This document shows, one piece after another, positions 30,500-38,869 of a DNA stretch of 64,000 nt; position 1 is the stretch's first letter; every line of letters begins with the position of its first letter. Position numbers and translations under genes: made by a program. A model generated the notes under the pieces. It made no database searches, had not been told where the DNA came from, and saw only the letters and a program-made list of their open reading frames with translations. This DNA is from CALOCY01 sp942491975. GTDB lineage: Bacteria > Bacteroidota > Bacteroidia > Bacteroidales > Prolixibacteraceae. Location of the stretch: positions 620,001-684,000 of the forward strand of contig CALOCY010000004.1 in assembly GCA_942491975.1 (NCBI GenBank). The letters run 5' to 3'.

Positions 30500-31645
30500 G
30501 TGAAGTACTATATTGTTGTAGGCGAAGCATCGGGCGACCTGCATGCTTCCAACCTGATGAAAGCCATAAAAAAACGTGATGCCGAAGCCGATTTCAGGTA
30601 TTTCGGCGGAGACCTTATGCAGGCGCAGGGGGGGGCATTGGTCAGGCACTATCGCAATACGGCTTTTATGGGGCTTTTTACGGTATTGAAAAATATCCGC
30701 TCCATAAAAAAGAATTTCAGGTTGTGTGAGCATGATTTGCTGGCATTTAAACCGGATCTATTAATACTGGTCGATTATCCGGGGTTTAACCTCAGAATGG
30801 CAGCTTTTGCAAAAAAACACAACATCCGGGTTTTTTATTACATTTCGCCAAAAATATGGGCATGGAAACAGGGCCGGATAAAGAAAATAAAGGCTTTTGT
30901 GGACGAGTTGTTTACGATTCTCCCTTTTGAAACAGCTTTTTACAAACAGTTTGGTGTTGATGTACACTATGTAGGCAACCCGAGTATTGATGCCATTGAA
31001 AACCGGCCAAATAAAAATGAGGCGTTTAGCGATTTTTGTAAACGAAATAGTTTACCGGAAAAACCGGTGATTGCACTGCTTGCCGGTAGTCGAAAACAGG
31101 AGATTAAATACAACCTTACGGAGATGCTGAAGCTGGTGAATGACTATCCCGGTTATCAGTTTGTGTTGGCAGGTGCCCCCTCGTTAGACCGGGAATTGTA
31201 TGAACGGTACATTAAAGGCACGGGGGTAAAATTGCTCTATAACCAGACGTATCAAATACTACAGCAGTCCAAAGCGGCGTTGGTAACATCGGGTACGGCT
31301 ACGTTGGAGACAGCCATATTGCGCGTACCCCAGATTGTTTGCTATAAATCTTCCGGTGGAAAACTCTTCTACAACCTGGTGATGAAAATGATCAAAGTCA
31401 ACTATGTATCGCTGGTAAACCTGATTGTAGACCGGATGATTGTAAAGGAGCTATTGCAGCACCACCTGACACACCGGTCGCTCAAAGAAGGGTTGGATTG
31501 TATATTATTTGATGAGCAATACCGGCAGCAAATGTTGAGTGACTATGATGAGATGCACCAAAAATTGGGTGGTTTAGGTGCTTCAGAACGAGCAGCTGAA
31601 AAGATGTTATCTCTTTTACAACCAACGCAAAAGAGGAATTGCTAA
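30500..31645 (+). CDS. lpxB: Lipid-A-disaccharide synthase
   Basis: 381 residues, full length. The GTG start at 30500 gives (V/M)KYYIVVGEASGDLHAS, the conserved LpxB N-terminus; no ATG fits. Further motifs are FRYFGGDLMQAQGG, VLVDYPGFNLRMA-type (LVDYPGFNLR), YYISPKIWAWKQGR and LLAGSRKQEI. The GT-B enzyme joins UDP-diacylglucosamine and lipid X into the lipid A disaccharide at the inner membrane. The 222-bp gap upstream is purine-rich and holds nothing I recognise apart from a motif shared with 40375-40400. Confidence 0.95.
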   Translation: MKYYIVVGEASGDLHASNLMKAIKKRDAEADFRYFGGDLMQAQGGALVRHYRNTAFMGLFTVLKNIRSIKKNFRLCEHDLLAFKPDLLILVDYPGFNLRMAAFAKKHNIRVFYYISPKIWAWKQGRIKKIKAFVDELFTILPFETAFYKQFGVDVHYVGNPSIDAIENRPNKNEAFSDFCKRNSLPEKPVIALLAGSRKQEIKYNLTEMLKLVNDYPGYQFVLAGAPSLDRELYERYIKGTGVKLLYNQTYQILQQSKAALVTSGTATLETAILRVPQIVCYKSSGGKLFYNLVMKMIKVNYVSLVNLIVDRMIVKELLQHHLTHRSLKEGLDCILFDEQYRQQMLSDYDEMHQKLGGLGASERAAEKMLSLLQPTQKRNC

Positions 31646-31678
31646 GGGAATGAAATTTGTCTAATATCTAAAAAAGCC

Positions 31679-34093
31679 ATGTACAGCCTGTTTAAAAAAG
31701 AGATTAACGCTTTTCTGGGGTCATTCATCGGATATATTGTTATTATCGTATTTTTAGTAGTCAATGGATTATTCTTATGGGTATTCCCGGGCAATTTCAA
31801 CATTCCTGATAATGGCTATGCAACATTGCAGGGGCTTTTTGACCTGGCACCGTGGGTATACCTCTTTCTGGTGCCGGCGGTTACCATGCGCCTCTTTGCC
31901 GAAGAACGCCGTACCGGGACAATGGAGCTGTTGATCACCCGTCCCCTGTCGGAGTGGCAGATTATCCTGGCAAAATTTCTGGCCGGGCTGACACTGGCCA
32001 CCTTATCGCTGTTGCCCACCCTTATCTATTTCTTCTCGGTCATCCGGTTGGGCAACCCGGTGGGGAATATTGATGTTGGCGGTACATGGGGTGCATACAT
32101 CGGACTCTTCTTCTTGGCAGCCATCTACACGGCCATAGGGGTATTCTCGTCGGCCATCTCCCAAAATCAGATTGTGGCCTTCATCACCTCTGTGGTACTC
32201 TGTTTTGTGCTGTTTATCGGGTTCGATTTTTGGGGTGGGTTGGACATTTCTGCCGGGGTACAGGCACTGCTCACCAGCATGGGGATCAACGAACACTATG
32301 AATCCATAAGCCGGGGGGTGGTGGACTCCCGCGACCTGACTTACTTTATTTTTGTAGGGTTTACCATCCTGTGGGCAACAACACTCAGCCTGAAAATCCG
32401 GCAACGAAATATACTTCCGGTATTGCGCCGGTCTGCCCTTACACTGTTGGTGCTGATTGTTGTTGCGTGGGGAAGCAGCAGGTTGTTCTTTCGCATCGAT
32501 TTAACGGCAGAAAAACGGTACTCGTTATCAACCATAACGCATGATATCCTGAAACAGCAGGATAAGATGGTTATGGTTGAGGTCTACCTTGATGGTGAAC
32601 TGCCTGCCGGGTTCCAGAAGCTGCAAAATGCCATAACTGAAAAAATCGAAGATTTTGATGCATGGGGCAACAAACCCGTTCACTACCGGTTGATAAATCC
32701 GTATACCGCAGTTGCTGCAAAAGAGCGCAACAACTACTTTAATCACCTGGTAAGCATTGGCCTGGTGCCGACAGACCTTCGGCGAAAGACCGATGAAGGG
32801 GTGCAGACACATCTCATCTTTCCGGGGGTGATTATCCGTAGTGGGGATGATGAGGTATCATTGAACCTGCTGAAAAACAACCCGCGCATGGGTGCCGATG
32901 AAAACCTCAATCACTCCATCGAAACACTTGAATACGAACTGGTACGGGGCTTTAAACTGTTGCATCAGCAGCAAAAAGAGCGTATTGCCTTTCTTACCGG
33001 GCATGGTGAGTTGGATGAGTGGGAGGTCAAAGACATTTCGTATACCCTCTCCGAAAATTACAGTGTCAGCCGTATTACGGTTGATTCGTTGCTTGTTGCC
33101 CCTGAAAAATATAAAGCAGTGGTGGTGGCCGACCCGAAAAAACCTTTTCCAGAACGCGATAAATTTATTGTTGATCAATACATTATGCAGGGGGGGCGTA
33201 CCCTGTGGCTGATTGATCCGGTGCAGGTAAGCCTCGACAGCCTTTCGCGGGGAATGACCACCGTCGCTTTTCCCCGGGATCTGAAACTGCGTGATCAGCT
33301 CTTTCGTTACGGGGTGCGTATAAACCCGAACCTGATGCAGGATGCCGACTGCCTGTTGATCCCGCTGGTATCGGAACTGCCCAACGGGCAAACCAAGCAA
33401 ACCCCGGTGCCCTGGTACTATTCGCCACTGGTCACCCCGGCCGATGAGCATGTGATCGGGCGTAACCTCAACCGTGTCAAATCCGAATTTGTCTCCGGCA
33501 TTGATGTGGTGGGGGAAAACGATCAATTGAAAAGCAGTGTGATCCTGCGCTCCTCGAAATATGCCCGCCTGTTGCGTACCCCGTTGGAGGTAAGCCTGGC
33601 AAGCGCTAACCATCCGGTCGACCGGAGCCTCTTTAACCAACAGGATATCCCGGTGGGCGTGTTGCTGGAAGGGACATTCAATTCGGTATTTATCAACCGG
33701 ATGTTGCAGTTTGAGGGGATCAACACACGGGTAATGCGCAACGAAAGTATGCCCAATAAAATGATCGTGGTTGCCGATGGAAACATGCTGGCCAACCAGG
33801 TCAGAAGGATGCCCGGACAGCAACCACAGATTGCACGGCTGGGATACGACCGCTTCTCGGGACAAACCTTTGGCAATAAAGATTTTTTTGTAAACGCAAT
33901 CAACTACCTGTGCGATGACTCAGGACTCATGGAACTGCGTTCACGGGTGGTGAAACTGCGCCTGCTCGACAAAGTAAAAGTGCGGGAAGAGAAGTTCAAA
34001 TGGCAACTGATCAATATTGTACTTCCACTATTACTGTTTATGGTTATGGGGATTGCCTATAATGCGGTTCGAAGAAGGAAGTATTTGCGGTAA
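31679..34093 (+). CDS. gldFG: Fused GldF-GldG gliding-motility ABC transporter protein
   Basis: 804 residues. The first ~240 are an ABC-2 permease of the GldF type with six helices (LFKKEINAFLGSFIGYI, FAEERRTGTMELLITRPLSE). The rest matches GldG: a membrane helix near residue 260, then SRLFFRIDLTAEKRYSLS, a long periplasmic domain (AFLTGHGELDEWEV) and a final helix before RRRKYLR. In Flavobacterium these are two proteins that work with the ATPase GldA in gliding and, by association, secretion. No gldA is adjacent. Base composition is clearly more G+C-rich than the neighbours. Starts 33 bp after lpxB. Confidence 0.88.
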   Translation: MYSLFKKEINAFLGSFIGYIVIIVFLVVNGLFLWVFPGNFNIPDNGYATLQGLFDLAPWVYLFLVPAVTMRLFAEERRTGTMELLITRPLSEWQIILAKFLAGLTLATLSLLPTLIYFFSVIRLGNPVGNIDVGGTWGAYIGLFFLAAIYTAIGVFSSAISQNQIVAFITSVVLCFVLFIGFDFWGGLDISAGVQALLTSMGINEHYESISRGVVDSRDLTYFIFVGFTILWATTLSLKIRQRNILPVLRRSALTLLVLIVVAWGSSRLFFRIDLTAEKRYSLSTITHDILKQQDKMVMVEVYLDGELPAGFQKLQNAITEKIEDFDAWGNKPVHYRLINPYTAVAAKERNNYFNHLVSIGLVPTDLRRKTDEGVQTHLIFPGVIIRSGDDEVSLNLLKNNPRMGADENLNHSIETLEYELVRGFKLLHQQQKERIAFLTGHGELDEWEVKDISYTLSENYSVSRITVDSLLVAPEKYKAVVVADPKKPFPERDKFIVDQYIMQGGRTLWLIDPVQVSLDSLSRGMTTVAFPRDLKLRDQLFRYGVRINPNLMQDADCLLIPLVSELPNGQTKQTPVPWYYSPLVTPADEHVIGRNLNRVKSEFVSGIDVVGENDQLKSSVILRSSKYARLLRTPLEVSLASANHPVDRSLFNQQDIPVGVLLEGTFNSVFINRMLQFEGINTRVMRNESMPNKMIVVADGNMLANQVRRMPGQQPQIARLGYDRFSGQTFGNKDFFVNAINYLCDDSGLMELRSRVVKLRLLDKVKVREEKFKWQLINIVLPLLLFMVMGIAYNAVRRRKYLR

Positions 34094-34139
34094 ACGGTAC
34101 GTTATATTGCGTGATTTTCAAAAAAAATAGTTATACCTT

Positions 34140-34730
34140 TTAGTACTTGACGAGTAAGCATCCTGAATGGGGAAGGCTTGCTTATAAATCCAATCTCAGC
34201 GGGGTTGGTTCCCCGAAGCTCTGCTTCGAAATTAGTTTTAAATTTGTTATGTGAGTAAATTTGTACATAAAAGTCATAATGTTTCAGTGCTTCTTTATCA
34301 TTTTGTATGCCCAGCCAAATATAGGAGGGTTGTTTTTGACAAAGAAGTTGATTCAAGTTTGAAAGAAATCTGTCTTGAGATTTCGAAGCGTTTTGAAATT
34401 ATTTTCATAGAAATTGGCACAGATAAAGACCATGTACATTTTTTGATTCAAAGTGTCCCAATGATGAGCCCCACGAGAATAATACAGACGGTAAAAAGTA
34501 TCACTGCGAAACGGATATTCAAACTTCATCCAAAAGTCAAGCAACAACTATGGGGCGGTGAATTTTGGACGAAAGGGTTTTATGTTAGTTCGGTAGGAGC
34601 TCATGGTGATGAAAATACAATTCAAAAATATGTACAAGCACAAGGAAGACAGGAAGAATATAAAAAATTACATAGTCAGCAACTTTGTTTGTTCTGATAC
34701 CTCGTCAGCTCTGCTGCGAGGTAGTTCATT
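34140..34730 (+). mobile_element. IS200/IS605-family insertion sequence
   Basis: About 590 bp. The left side has two subterminal hairpins, CGGGG-TTGGTT-CCCCG (34200-34215) and CGAAG-CTCTG-CTTCG (34214-34228). A single Y1 transposase gene follows. The right end is a hairpin ACCTCG..CAGC/GCTG..CGAGGT (34699-34722). Elements of this family lack inverted terminal repeats and move as single strands. Exact outer ends are uncertain, mainly on the left. Confidence 0.75.
34251..34697 (+). CDS. tnpA: IS200/IS605 Y1 transposase (TnpA)
   Basis: 148 residues, normal for TnpA. The HUH motif is DHVHFLIQS and the C-terminal helix has the catalytic Tyr region (NTIQKYVQAQG). The N-terminal YHFVCPAKYRR is typical. 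The frame looks intact, so the element may be active. No tnpB is present. The start codon encodes MSKFVHKSHNVS, similar to other family members. Confidence 0.92.
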   Translation: MSKFVHKSHNVSVLLYHFVCPAKYRRVVFDKEVDSSLKEICLEISKRFEIIFIEIGTDKDHVHFLIQSVPMMSPTRIIQTVKSITAKRIFKLHPKVKQQLWGGEFWTKGFYVSSVGAHGDENTIQKYVQAQGRQEEYKKLHSQQLCLF

Positions 34731-34805
34731 GTGGAACAATAAGTAATTTTACATAATAAAAATAATACAACTAGGTTGGGGTAACGTTGATTACTCATTC
34801 TGCCC

Positions 34806-35222
34806 ATGCGGAATTTTATTCTTACAAGTATGAATATTTTAGGTTACATAATTATCTTCGGCGGTATTATCATTATTTCTCTATTCCTAATAATTTTGAG
34901 GAATAAGAATCTTAAATTAGAAGAATTTTTACCTTTAATTCTATCTGTTTTGGCAATTGTAATATCAGTTTTTAGTGCATTTAAAAACGAAATTTTTCCA
35001 TTTAACATCACTACAGTAGCTGGTGACAATATCACAATTATTAGTACAGATGCTCCTCAAAAAAATTCACCTCCTATCATATTGCCAATCTCATTTATTA
35101 ATGAAGGATATGGATCAGGAATAATCGAATTGGTAACATTAACAATTATAGATGAAAAAGGTACAAAACAAATATACAGCCTTATTGCTGAAGTTGATTT
35201 TAATAAGATGATTCAAAAATGA
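34806..35222 (+). CDS. Unknown membrane protein, accessory region
   Basis: 138 residues with two N-terminal membrane helices (ILGYIIIFGGIIIISLFLIIL and LPLILSVLAIVISVFSAF), then a soluble beta-rich domain. I do not recognise the family. A+T-rich, lying 76 bp after the insertion sequence. The last four bases overlap the next start (ATGA), so the two are a coupled pair. Confidence 0.6.
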   Translation: MRNFILTSMNILGYIIIFGGIIIISLFLIILRNKNLKLEEFLPLILSVLAIVISVFSAFKNEIFPFNITTVAGDNITIISTDAPQKNSPPIILPISFINEGYGSGIIELVTLTIIDEKGTKQIYSLIAEVDFNKMIQK

Positions 35223-35510
35223 AATTATCTAAAGACAATATTAATGGTCTTTTCGGTGCATTTGTGCTTAACTCAAGAGAATCGGCAAAAAAGTATTTTC
35301 TTTTTAGCTTTAAAAACTCTGCGAATAAAAATGAAGTAAAAGGATGGCATGCAACAACCTATACCGTTGAATTAAATGTGAAAATTTCTGGAGAAAAACT
35401 AAAAAAAAGTAAAAGAATTTAAATTTCCGATGGATCAAAAAAGTTTAAAAGAATTGTCTGCTGGTAGCTATATAAATATTACAAACTATAATTACGACTT
35501 TATAAAATAA
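35219..35510 (+). CDS. Unknown protein, apparently frameshifted at a poly-A run
   Basis: The frame starting at 35219 stops after 67 codons, just past a run of eight A (35401-35408). Removing one A restores an open frame that continues as VKEFKFPMDQKSLKELSAG and ends with NYNYDFIK at 35510, about 96 residues in all. The continuation has protein-like composition and ends cleanly, so I read this as one gene with a one-base slip. Sequencing error, real mutation or transcriptional slippage are all possible. No family recognised; starts inside the stop of the upstream membrane-protein gene. Confidence 0.5.
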
Positions 35511-35715
35511 AAGCTATGTCACTTAACAACTTGTATCAAGTTTCGCTAATACTACACCCAAATTTTCTTTCACCCCTTGCTGCCGCAGATGTCTATACCT
35601 GACTACCCTGTCTGCTGTTAAGCAGGCGTCAGGCAAATTTTGTATCATATCTGACTTTAGCATACCATAAAAATACCTGCATGGCTGACACCCCAATAAG
35701 AAAAAAACCATTAAT

Positions 35716-35793
35716 AGTGCATTAAAAAGCACTATATGTTGTTTTTAGTGGAGCTTTCGGGTTTAGTTTACTGAAAGTGCTTTTTAATGCACT
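35716..35793. promoter_or_regulatory. Paired dyad operators upstream of hipB
   Basis: Two exact 18-bp inverted copies lie at 35716-35733 (AGTGCATTAAAAAGCACT) and 35776-35793 (AGTGCTTTTTAATGCACT), 60 bp centre to centre. Each is itself a dyad AGTGC-N8-GCACT, the same layout as the E. coli HipB operator TATCC-N8-GGATA. They are the likely HipB binding sites. The rest of the 35511-35847 gap holds no gene I can support. Confidence 0.7.
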
Positions 35794-35820
35794 TATTGCT
35801 GTATTCTTCATCTTTTTGTT

Positions 35821-35828
35821 TATCTTTG
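35821..35828 (+). promoter_or_regulatory. Probable -7 box of the hip operon
   Basis: TATCTTTG fits TAnnTTTG and lies 19 bp before the hipB ATG. The operator at 35776-35793 overlaps or abuts the expected -33 position, consistent with repression. Confidence 0.55.
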
Positions 35829-35847
35829 CAAGAAAAAGAGCTGTATA

Positions 35848-36060
35848 ATGCACCTTAACGAGTTAGTTGAAACATTGAAAAAGCGGCGTGAAGTACTGGG
35901 GGTAACACAGGAGTACCTTGCAGAGCTGTCTGGTGTTGGATTGCGGACACTTAAGGCACTTGAAAGCGGTAAAAGCAACCCGACATTTGAAACATTATTA
36001 AAAATAGTCGAAGTGTTGGGTATGGAGATGAAACTGGACGTTAAACAACCAAAATTCTGA
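35848..36060 (+). CDS. hipB: HipB-like HTH antitoxin/repressor
   Basis: A 70-residue XRE-type helix-turn-helix protein (VTQEYLAELSGVGLRTLKALESGKSNP). Probable repressor of its own operon through the paired AGTGC-N8-GCACT dyads upstream. It is followed 3 bp later by the HipS-like gene. In HipBST systems HipB contributes DNA binding and autoregulation rather than the main kinase inhibition. Confidence 0.85.
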   Translation: MHLNELVETLKKRREVLGVTQEYLAELSGVGLRTLKALESGKSNPTFETLLKIVEVLGMEMKLDVKQPKF

Positions 36061-36063
36061 TAA

Positions 36064-36399
36064 ATGCGAATGGCAATGGTATATCACAATGGCCGGTTAG
36101 CGGGGAGCTTGCTACAAAACAGTCCTGTCAGCTATGAGTTTCGGTATGATGATGCCTGGTTTCTGAATGACAGTTTGCCTGCCATAAGCCTTACATTGCC
36201 CAAAACACAGCAGGTTTATAAGACGGATCATCTGCATCCCTTCTTTTTTAATATGCTCTCTGAAGGAGTGAACAGAAAATTGCAATGCCGTCAATTGAGA
36301 ATAGATGAAGGGGATTATTTCGGGCTGTTGTTGGCCACTGCATCAAATGACACCATCGGTGCCATTACAATTGTACCTGTGAAAACAGAAAAAGGATGA
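36064..36399 (+). CDS. hipS: HipS-like protein (HipA N-subdomain 1)
   Basis: 111 residues matching only the N-terminal subdomain of HipA (Couple_hipA): YHNGRLAGSLLQ, LPAISLTLPKT, HPFFFNMLSEG and NDTIGAI. It is encoded separately from the kinase and overlaps its start by 4 bp (ATGA). In E. coli O127 HipBST the equivalent HipS is the antitoxin that blocks HipT. The same role is inferred here. Confidence 0.82.
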   Translation: MRMAMVYHNGRLAGSLLQNSPVSYEFRYDDAWFLNDSLPAISLTLPKTQQVYKTDHLHPFFFNMLSEGVNRKLQCRQLRIDEGDYFGLLLATASNDTIGAITIVPVKTEKG

Positions 36400-37406
36400 G
36401 TGTGCCTGAAATAAAATATTGTCCGGGGACGCTGGCTGAAGGATTTGAGACTTACAGTAAAACCTGCCTAAAAAGGGTTTTTAACGGTAAAAAGGTAAGT
36501 TATGTGCTTCCATATAATCCACCGCAACTTAGTGAAGAAGACGCGGAAAAATTCATTGAAAACCGAAAGCGCATCTCCATCTCGGGTGTCCAGGAAAAAC
36601 TCTCTTTGATTTTGGATAAAAATAAGCTGCGGCTAACCAGGGAGAATGAACAGGGCAATTATATCCTTAAACCTATTCCCGGTGACCTCAAAAGGGTTGA
36701 TCAGGTGCCGGCCAATGAGCATTTGACGATGCAAATAGCCCGTCAGGTTTACGGAATTAACACTGCTGAAAACGCACTTATATTTTTCAAAAACGGGGAA
36801 CCTGCCTATATTACCAAAAGGTTCGATGTGAAAAATAACGTTACAAAATGGGGAAAGGAAGACTTTGCAACCCTTGCCGGGAGAACAGCCGAAAATACAG
36901 GGCCGGATTTTAAATATGCATACAGTTATGAAGAACTCGCAGTATTGGTAAGAAAATTCATCCCTGCCTATATTATTGAACTGGAAAAGCTTTTTTCACA
37001 AATTGTGTTTAATTATCTTTTTTCCAACGGAGATGCACATTTGAAAAACTTTTCTGTACTGGAAACCGTTAGTGGTGATTATGTATTAAGCCCTGCTTAT
37101 GACCTGATCAATACACGAATTCATGTTGATGATACTGATTTTGCATTGAATGGCGGATTGTTTAAAGACGATTTTAAATCGGGGACAATGAAAAAATATG
37201 GATATGCGGGGCTGGAAGATTTCAACGAGTTTGCAAATAGGTTAGGGATTAAACAAAAAAGAAGGATTAAGTTACTTCAACCATTTTTAGAGAACCGGCA
37301 AATGGTTGAGGATTTGGTTCAACGATCATTTTTGAGTGAGCAAACAAAAAGGGCATACCTGTTGCATTATCAAACTAAAAGAAACCGGTTGATTGTACAG
37401 AAATGA
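36396..37406 (+). CDS. hipT: HipT-like Ser/Thr kinase toxin
   Basis: 336 residues covering the HipA kinase core without the N-terminal subdomain. The Gly-rich loop is RISISGVQEK, with Ser61 and Ser63 forming the SIS autophosphorylation motif seen in HipT. Catalytic Asp213 and Asn218 are in NGDAHLKNF, and metal-binding Asp236 is in SPAYDLINTR. All key residues are present, so it should be active. HipT of E. coli phosphorylates TrpS; the target here is unknown. The split hipS/hipT arrangement sets it apart from classical hipBA. Confidence 0.88.
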   Translation: MSVPEIKYCPGTLAEGFETYSKTCLKRVFNGKKVSYVLPYNPPQLSEEDAEKFIENRKRISISGVQEKLSLILDKNKLRLTRENEQGNYILKPIPGDLKRVDQVPANEHLTMQIARQVYGINTAENALIFFKNGEPAYITKRFDVKNNVTKWGKEDFATLAGRTAENTGPDFKYAYSYEELAVLVRKFIPAYIIELEKLFSQIVFNYLFSNGDAHLKNFSVLETVSGDYVLSPAYDLINTRIHVDDTDFALNGGLFKDDFKSGTMKKYGYAGLEDFNEFANRLGIKQKRRIKLLQPFLENRQMVEDLVQRSFLSEQTKRAYLLHYQTKRNRLIVQK

Positions 37407-37663
37407 TCTGCAAACACTATTTTTCTACGATAGTACCGTCGTTTAAAAAACAAATCTTTGTATATTCGTAAGTACGTGAAGAAAAAGTATTATTTTTACT
37501 TCCATTGAATACGGGATTTAATTAAAAATAAAATTATAACAGATCAAACGAACATGAATTTTCATCATTCCAAATTCACAAAGAAGAATGATTGAAGTTT
37601 TATGTGAGTTTCTGAATGTGCCAAAATTTTTGACGAATTATTAATAACAAAAATTTTAAACAG

Positions 37664-38794
37664 ATGAAATTTGTTGTTTCAAGTACCGAATTGCTAAGCT
37701 ATTTAAATGCGATTAGTAAGGTTATCAGCAGTAAAAATACGTTGCCTGTGTTGGATAATTTCCTGTTTGATCTGTCAGCAAACAAGTTGACGATTACAGC
37801 ATCAGATCTTGAATCAACGCTGATCACCTCATTAGAACTGGACAATACCGATGGCGAAGGGAAAATAGCGATTCCTGCAAAGATATTGATAGACACCCTG
37901 AAAGAGTTTCCCGAACAACCACTCACATTCAATGTTGATCTCGCTACGTTTGCCATCAATATCTTCTCTGAGAATGGTAAATTTAGCATTGTAGGGCAGA
38001 ATGGTGAAGATTTTCCGCAACTTCCGGAGGTGAACCAGGAAGCAGCCTCTTCAATTGATATTCCCCATGAGGTGTACCTCAACGGGATAAACAAAACACT
38101 GTTTGCCACAGCTGATGATGAGCTCAGGCCGGTAATGAATGGTATTTTTATTGAACTATTGCAGGAGGGTATGACCTTTGTAGCTTCCGATGCCCATAAG
38201 CTGGTACGCTACAAAAGAAAAGATGTAAAAACAGAAATGGAGGCATCGTTTATCCTTCCTAAAAAACCTGCGGCACTGCTGAAAAACCTCTTGCCGAAAG
38301 AAGAGTTTGATGTGAAACTGGAGTTCGATGATAAGAATGCATTTTTTACATTGACCAACTTTAAGCTTATTTGTCGGTTGGTAGAAGGAAACTATCCGGC
38401 TTATGGTTCTGTAATACCTACAAATAATCCGAACAACCTGACGGTTGATCGCCTGGAATTGCACAACAGTTTGAAGCGTGTTTCGGTATTTTCTAACCAG
38501 GCAAGTAATTTGGTGAAGCTAAAGATAGAGTCAAATCAATTAACCGTTTCTGCCCAGGATATAGACTTCTCAATATCGGCTACCGAGCGTTTGAATTGCA
38601 ACTATGATGGCGATGAGATGGAAATAGGGTTCAAATCGGTATTTCTGTTGGAAATCCTCTCTAACCTATCATCCGCTGAGGTTATTGTTGAATTATCTGA
38701 CCCGACACGTGCAGGGATACTTGTTCCGGCCGAAAAAGATTTTGACGATGAGGATGTGCTGATGCTGTTGATGCCGATGATGATCAATGCATAA
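37664..38794 (+). CDS. dnaN: DNA polymerase III beta sliding clamp
   Basis: 376 residues, the standard clamp length, with three repeated clamp domains. The N-terminus MKFVVSSTELLSYLNAISKV and the conserved C-terminal end LVPAEKDFDDEDVLMLLMPM are diagnostic. The dimeric ring holds DNA polymerase III on DNA. It is not next to dnaA here. The 257 bp upstream shows no clear promoter match. Confidence 0.97.
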   Translation: MKFVVSSTELLSYLNAISKVISSKNTLPVLDNFLFDLSANKLTITASDLESTLITSLELDNTDGEGKIAIPAKILIDTLKEFPEQPLTFNVDLATFAINIFSENGKFSIVGQNGEDFPQLPEVNQEAASSIDIPHEVYLNGINKTLFATADDELRPVMNGIFIELLQEGMTFVASDAHKLVRYKRKDVKTEMEASFILPKKPAALLKNLLPKEEFDVKLEFDDKNAFFTLTNFKLICRLVEGNYPAYGSVIPTNNPNNLTVDRLELHNSLKRVSVFSNQASNLVKLKIESNQLTVSAQDIDFSISATERLNCNYDGDEMEIGFKSVFLLEILSNLSSAEVIVELSDPTRAGILVPAEKDFDDEDVLMLLMPMMINA

Positions 38795-38822
38795 TGCTCA
38801 TACATAAAACATATAAAATATG

Positions 38823-38855
38823 AAACCTAACGGGATAATTTCGTTAGGTTTTTTC
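38823..38855 (+). terminator. Terminator of dnaN
   Basis: The stem AAACCTAACG/CGTTAGGTTT has a 9-nt loop and is followed by TTTTCTT. Confidence 0.8.
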
Positions 38856-38869
38856 TTGAAATAAAAAAG

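Noticed and set aside
34102..34356. 84-codon minus-strand frame over the left end of the insertion sequence
   Set aside because: It overlaps the transposase start and the subterminal hairpins and has no recognisable motif.
35523..35732. 69-codon minus-strand frame between the unknown pair and hipB
   Set aside because: It runs through one of the hip operators, has no recognisable domain and no promoter; kept only as unexplained sequence.
34140..37406. Prophage or integrated conjugative element
   Set aside because: No integrase, phage structural, relaxase or tRNA attachment site is present; only one insertion sequence and small accessory genes.
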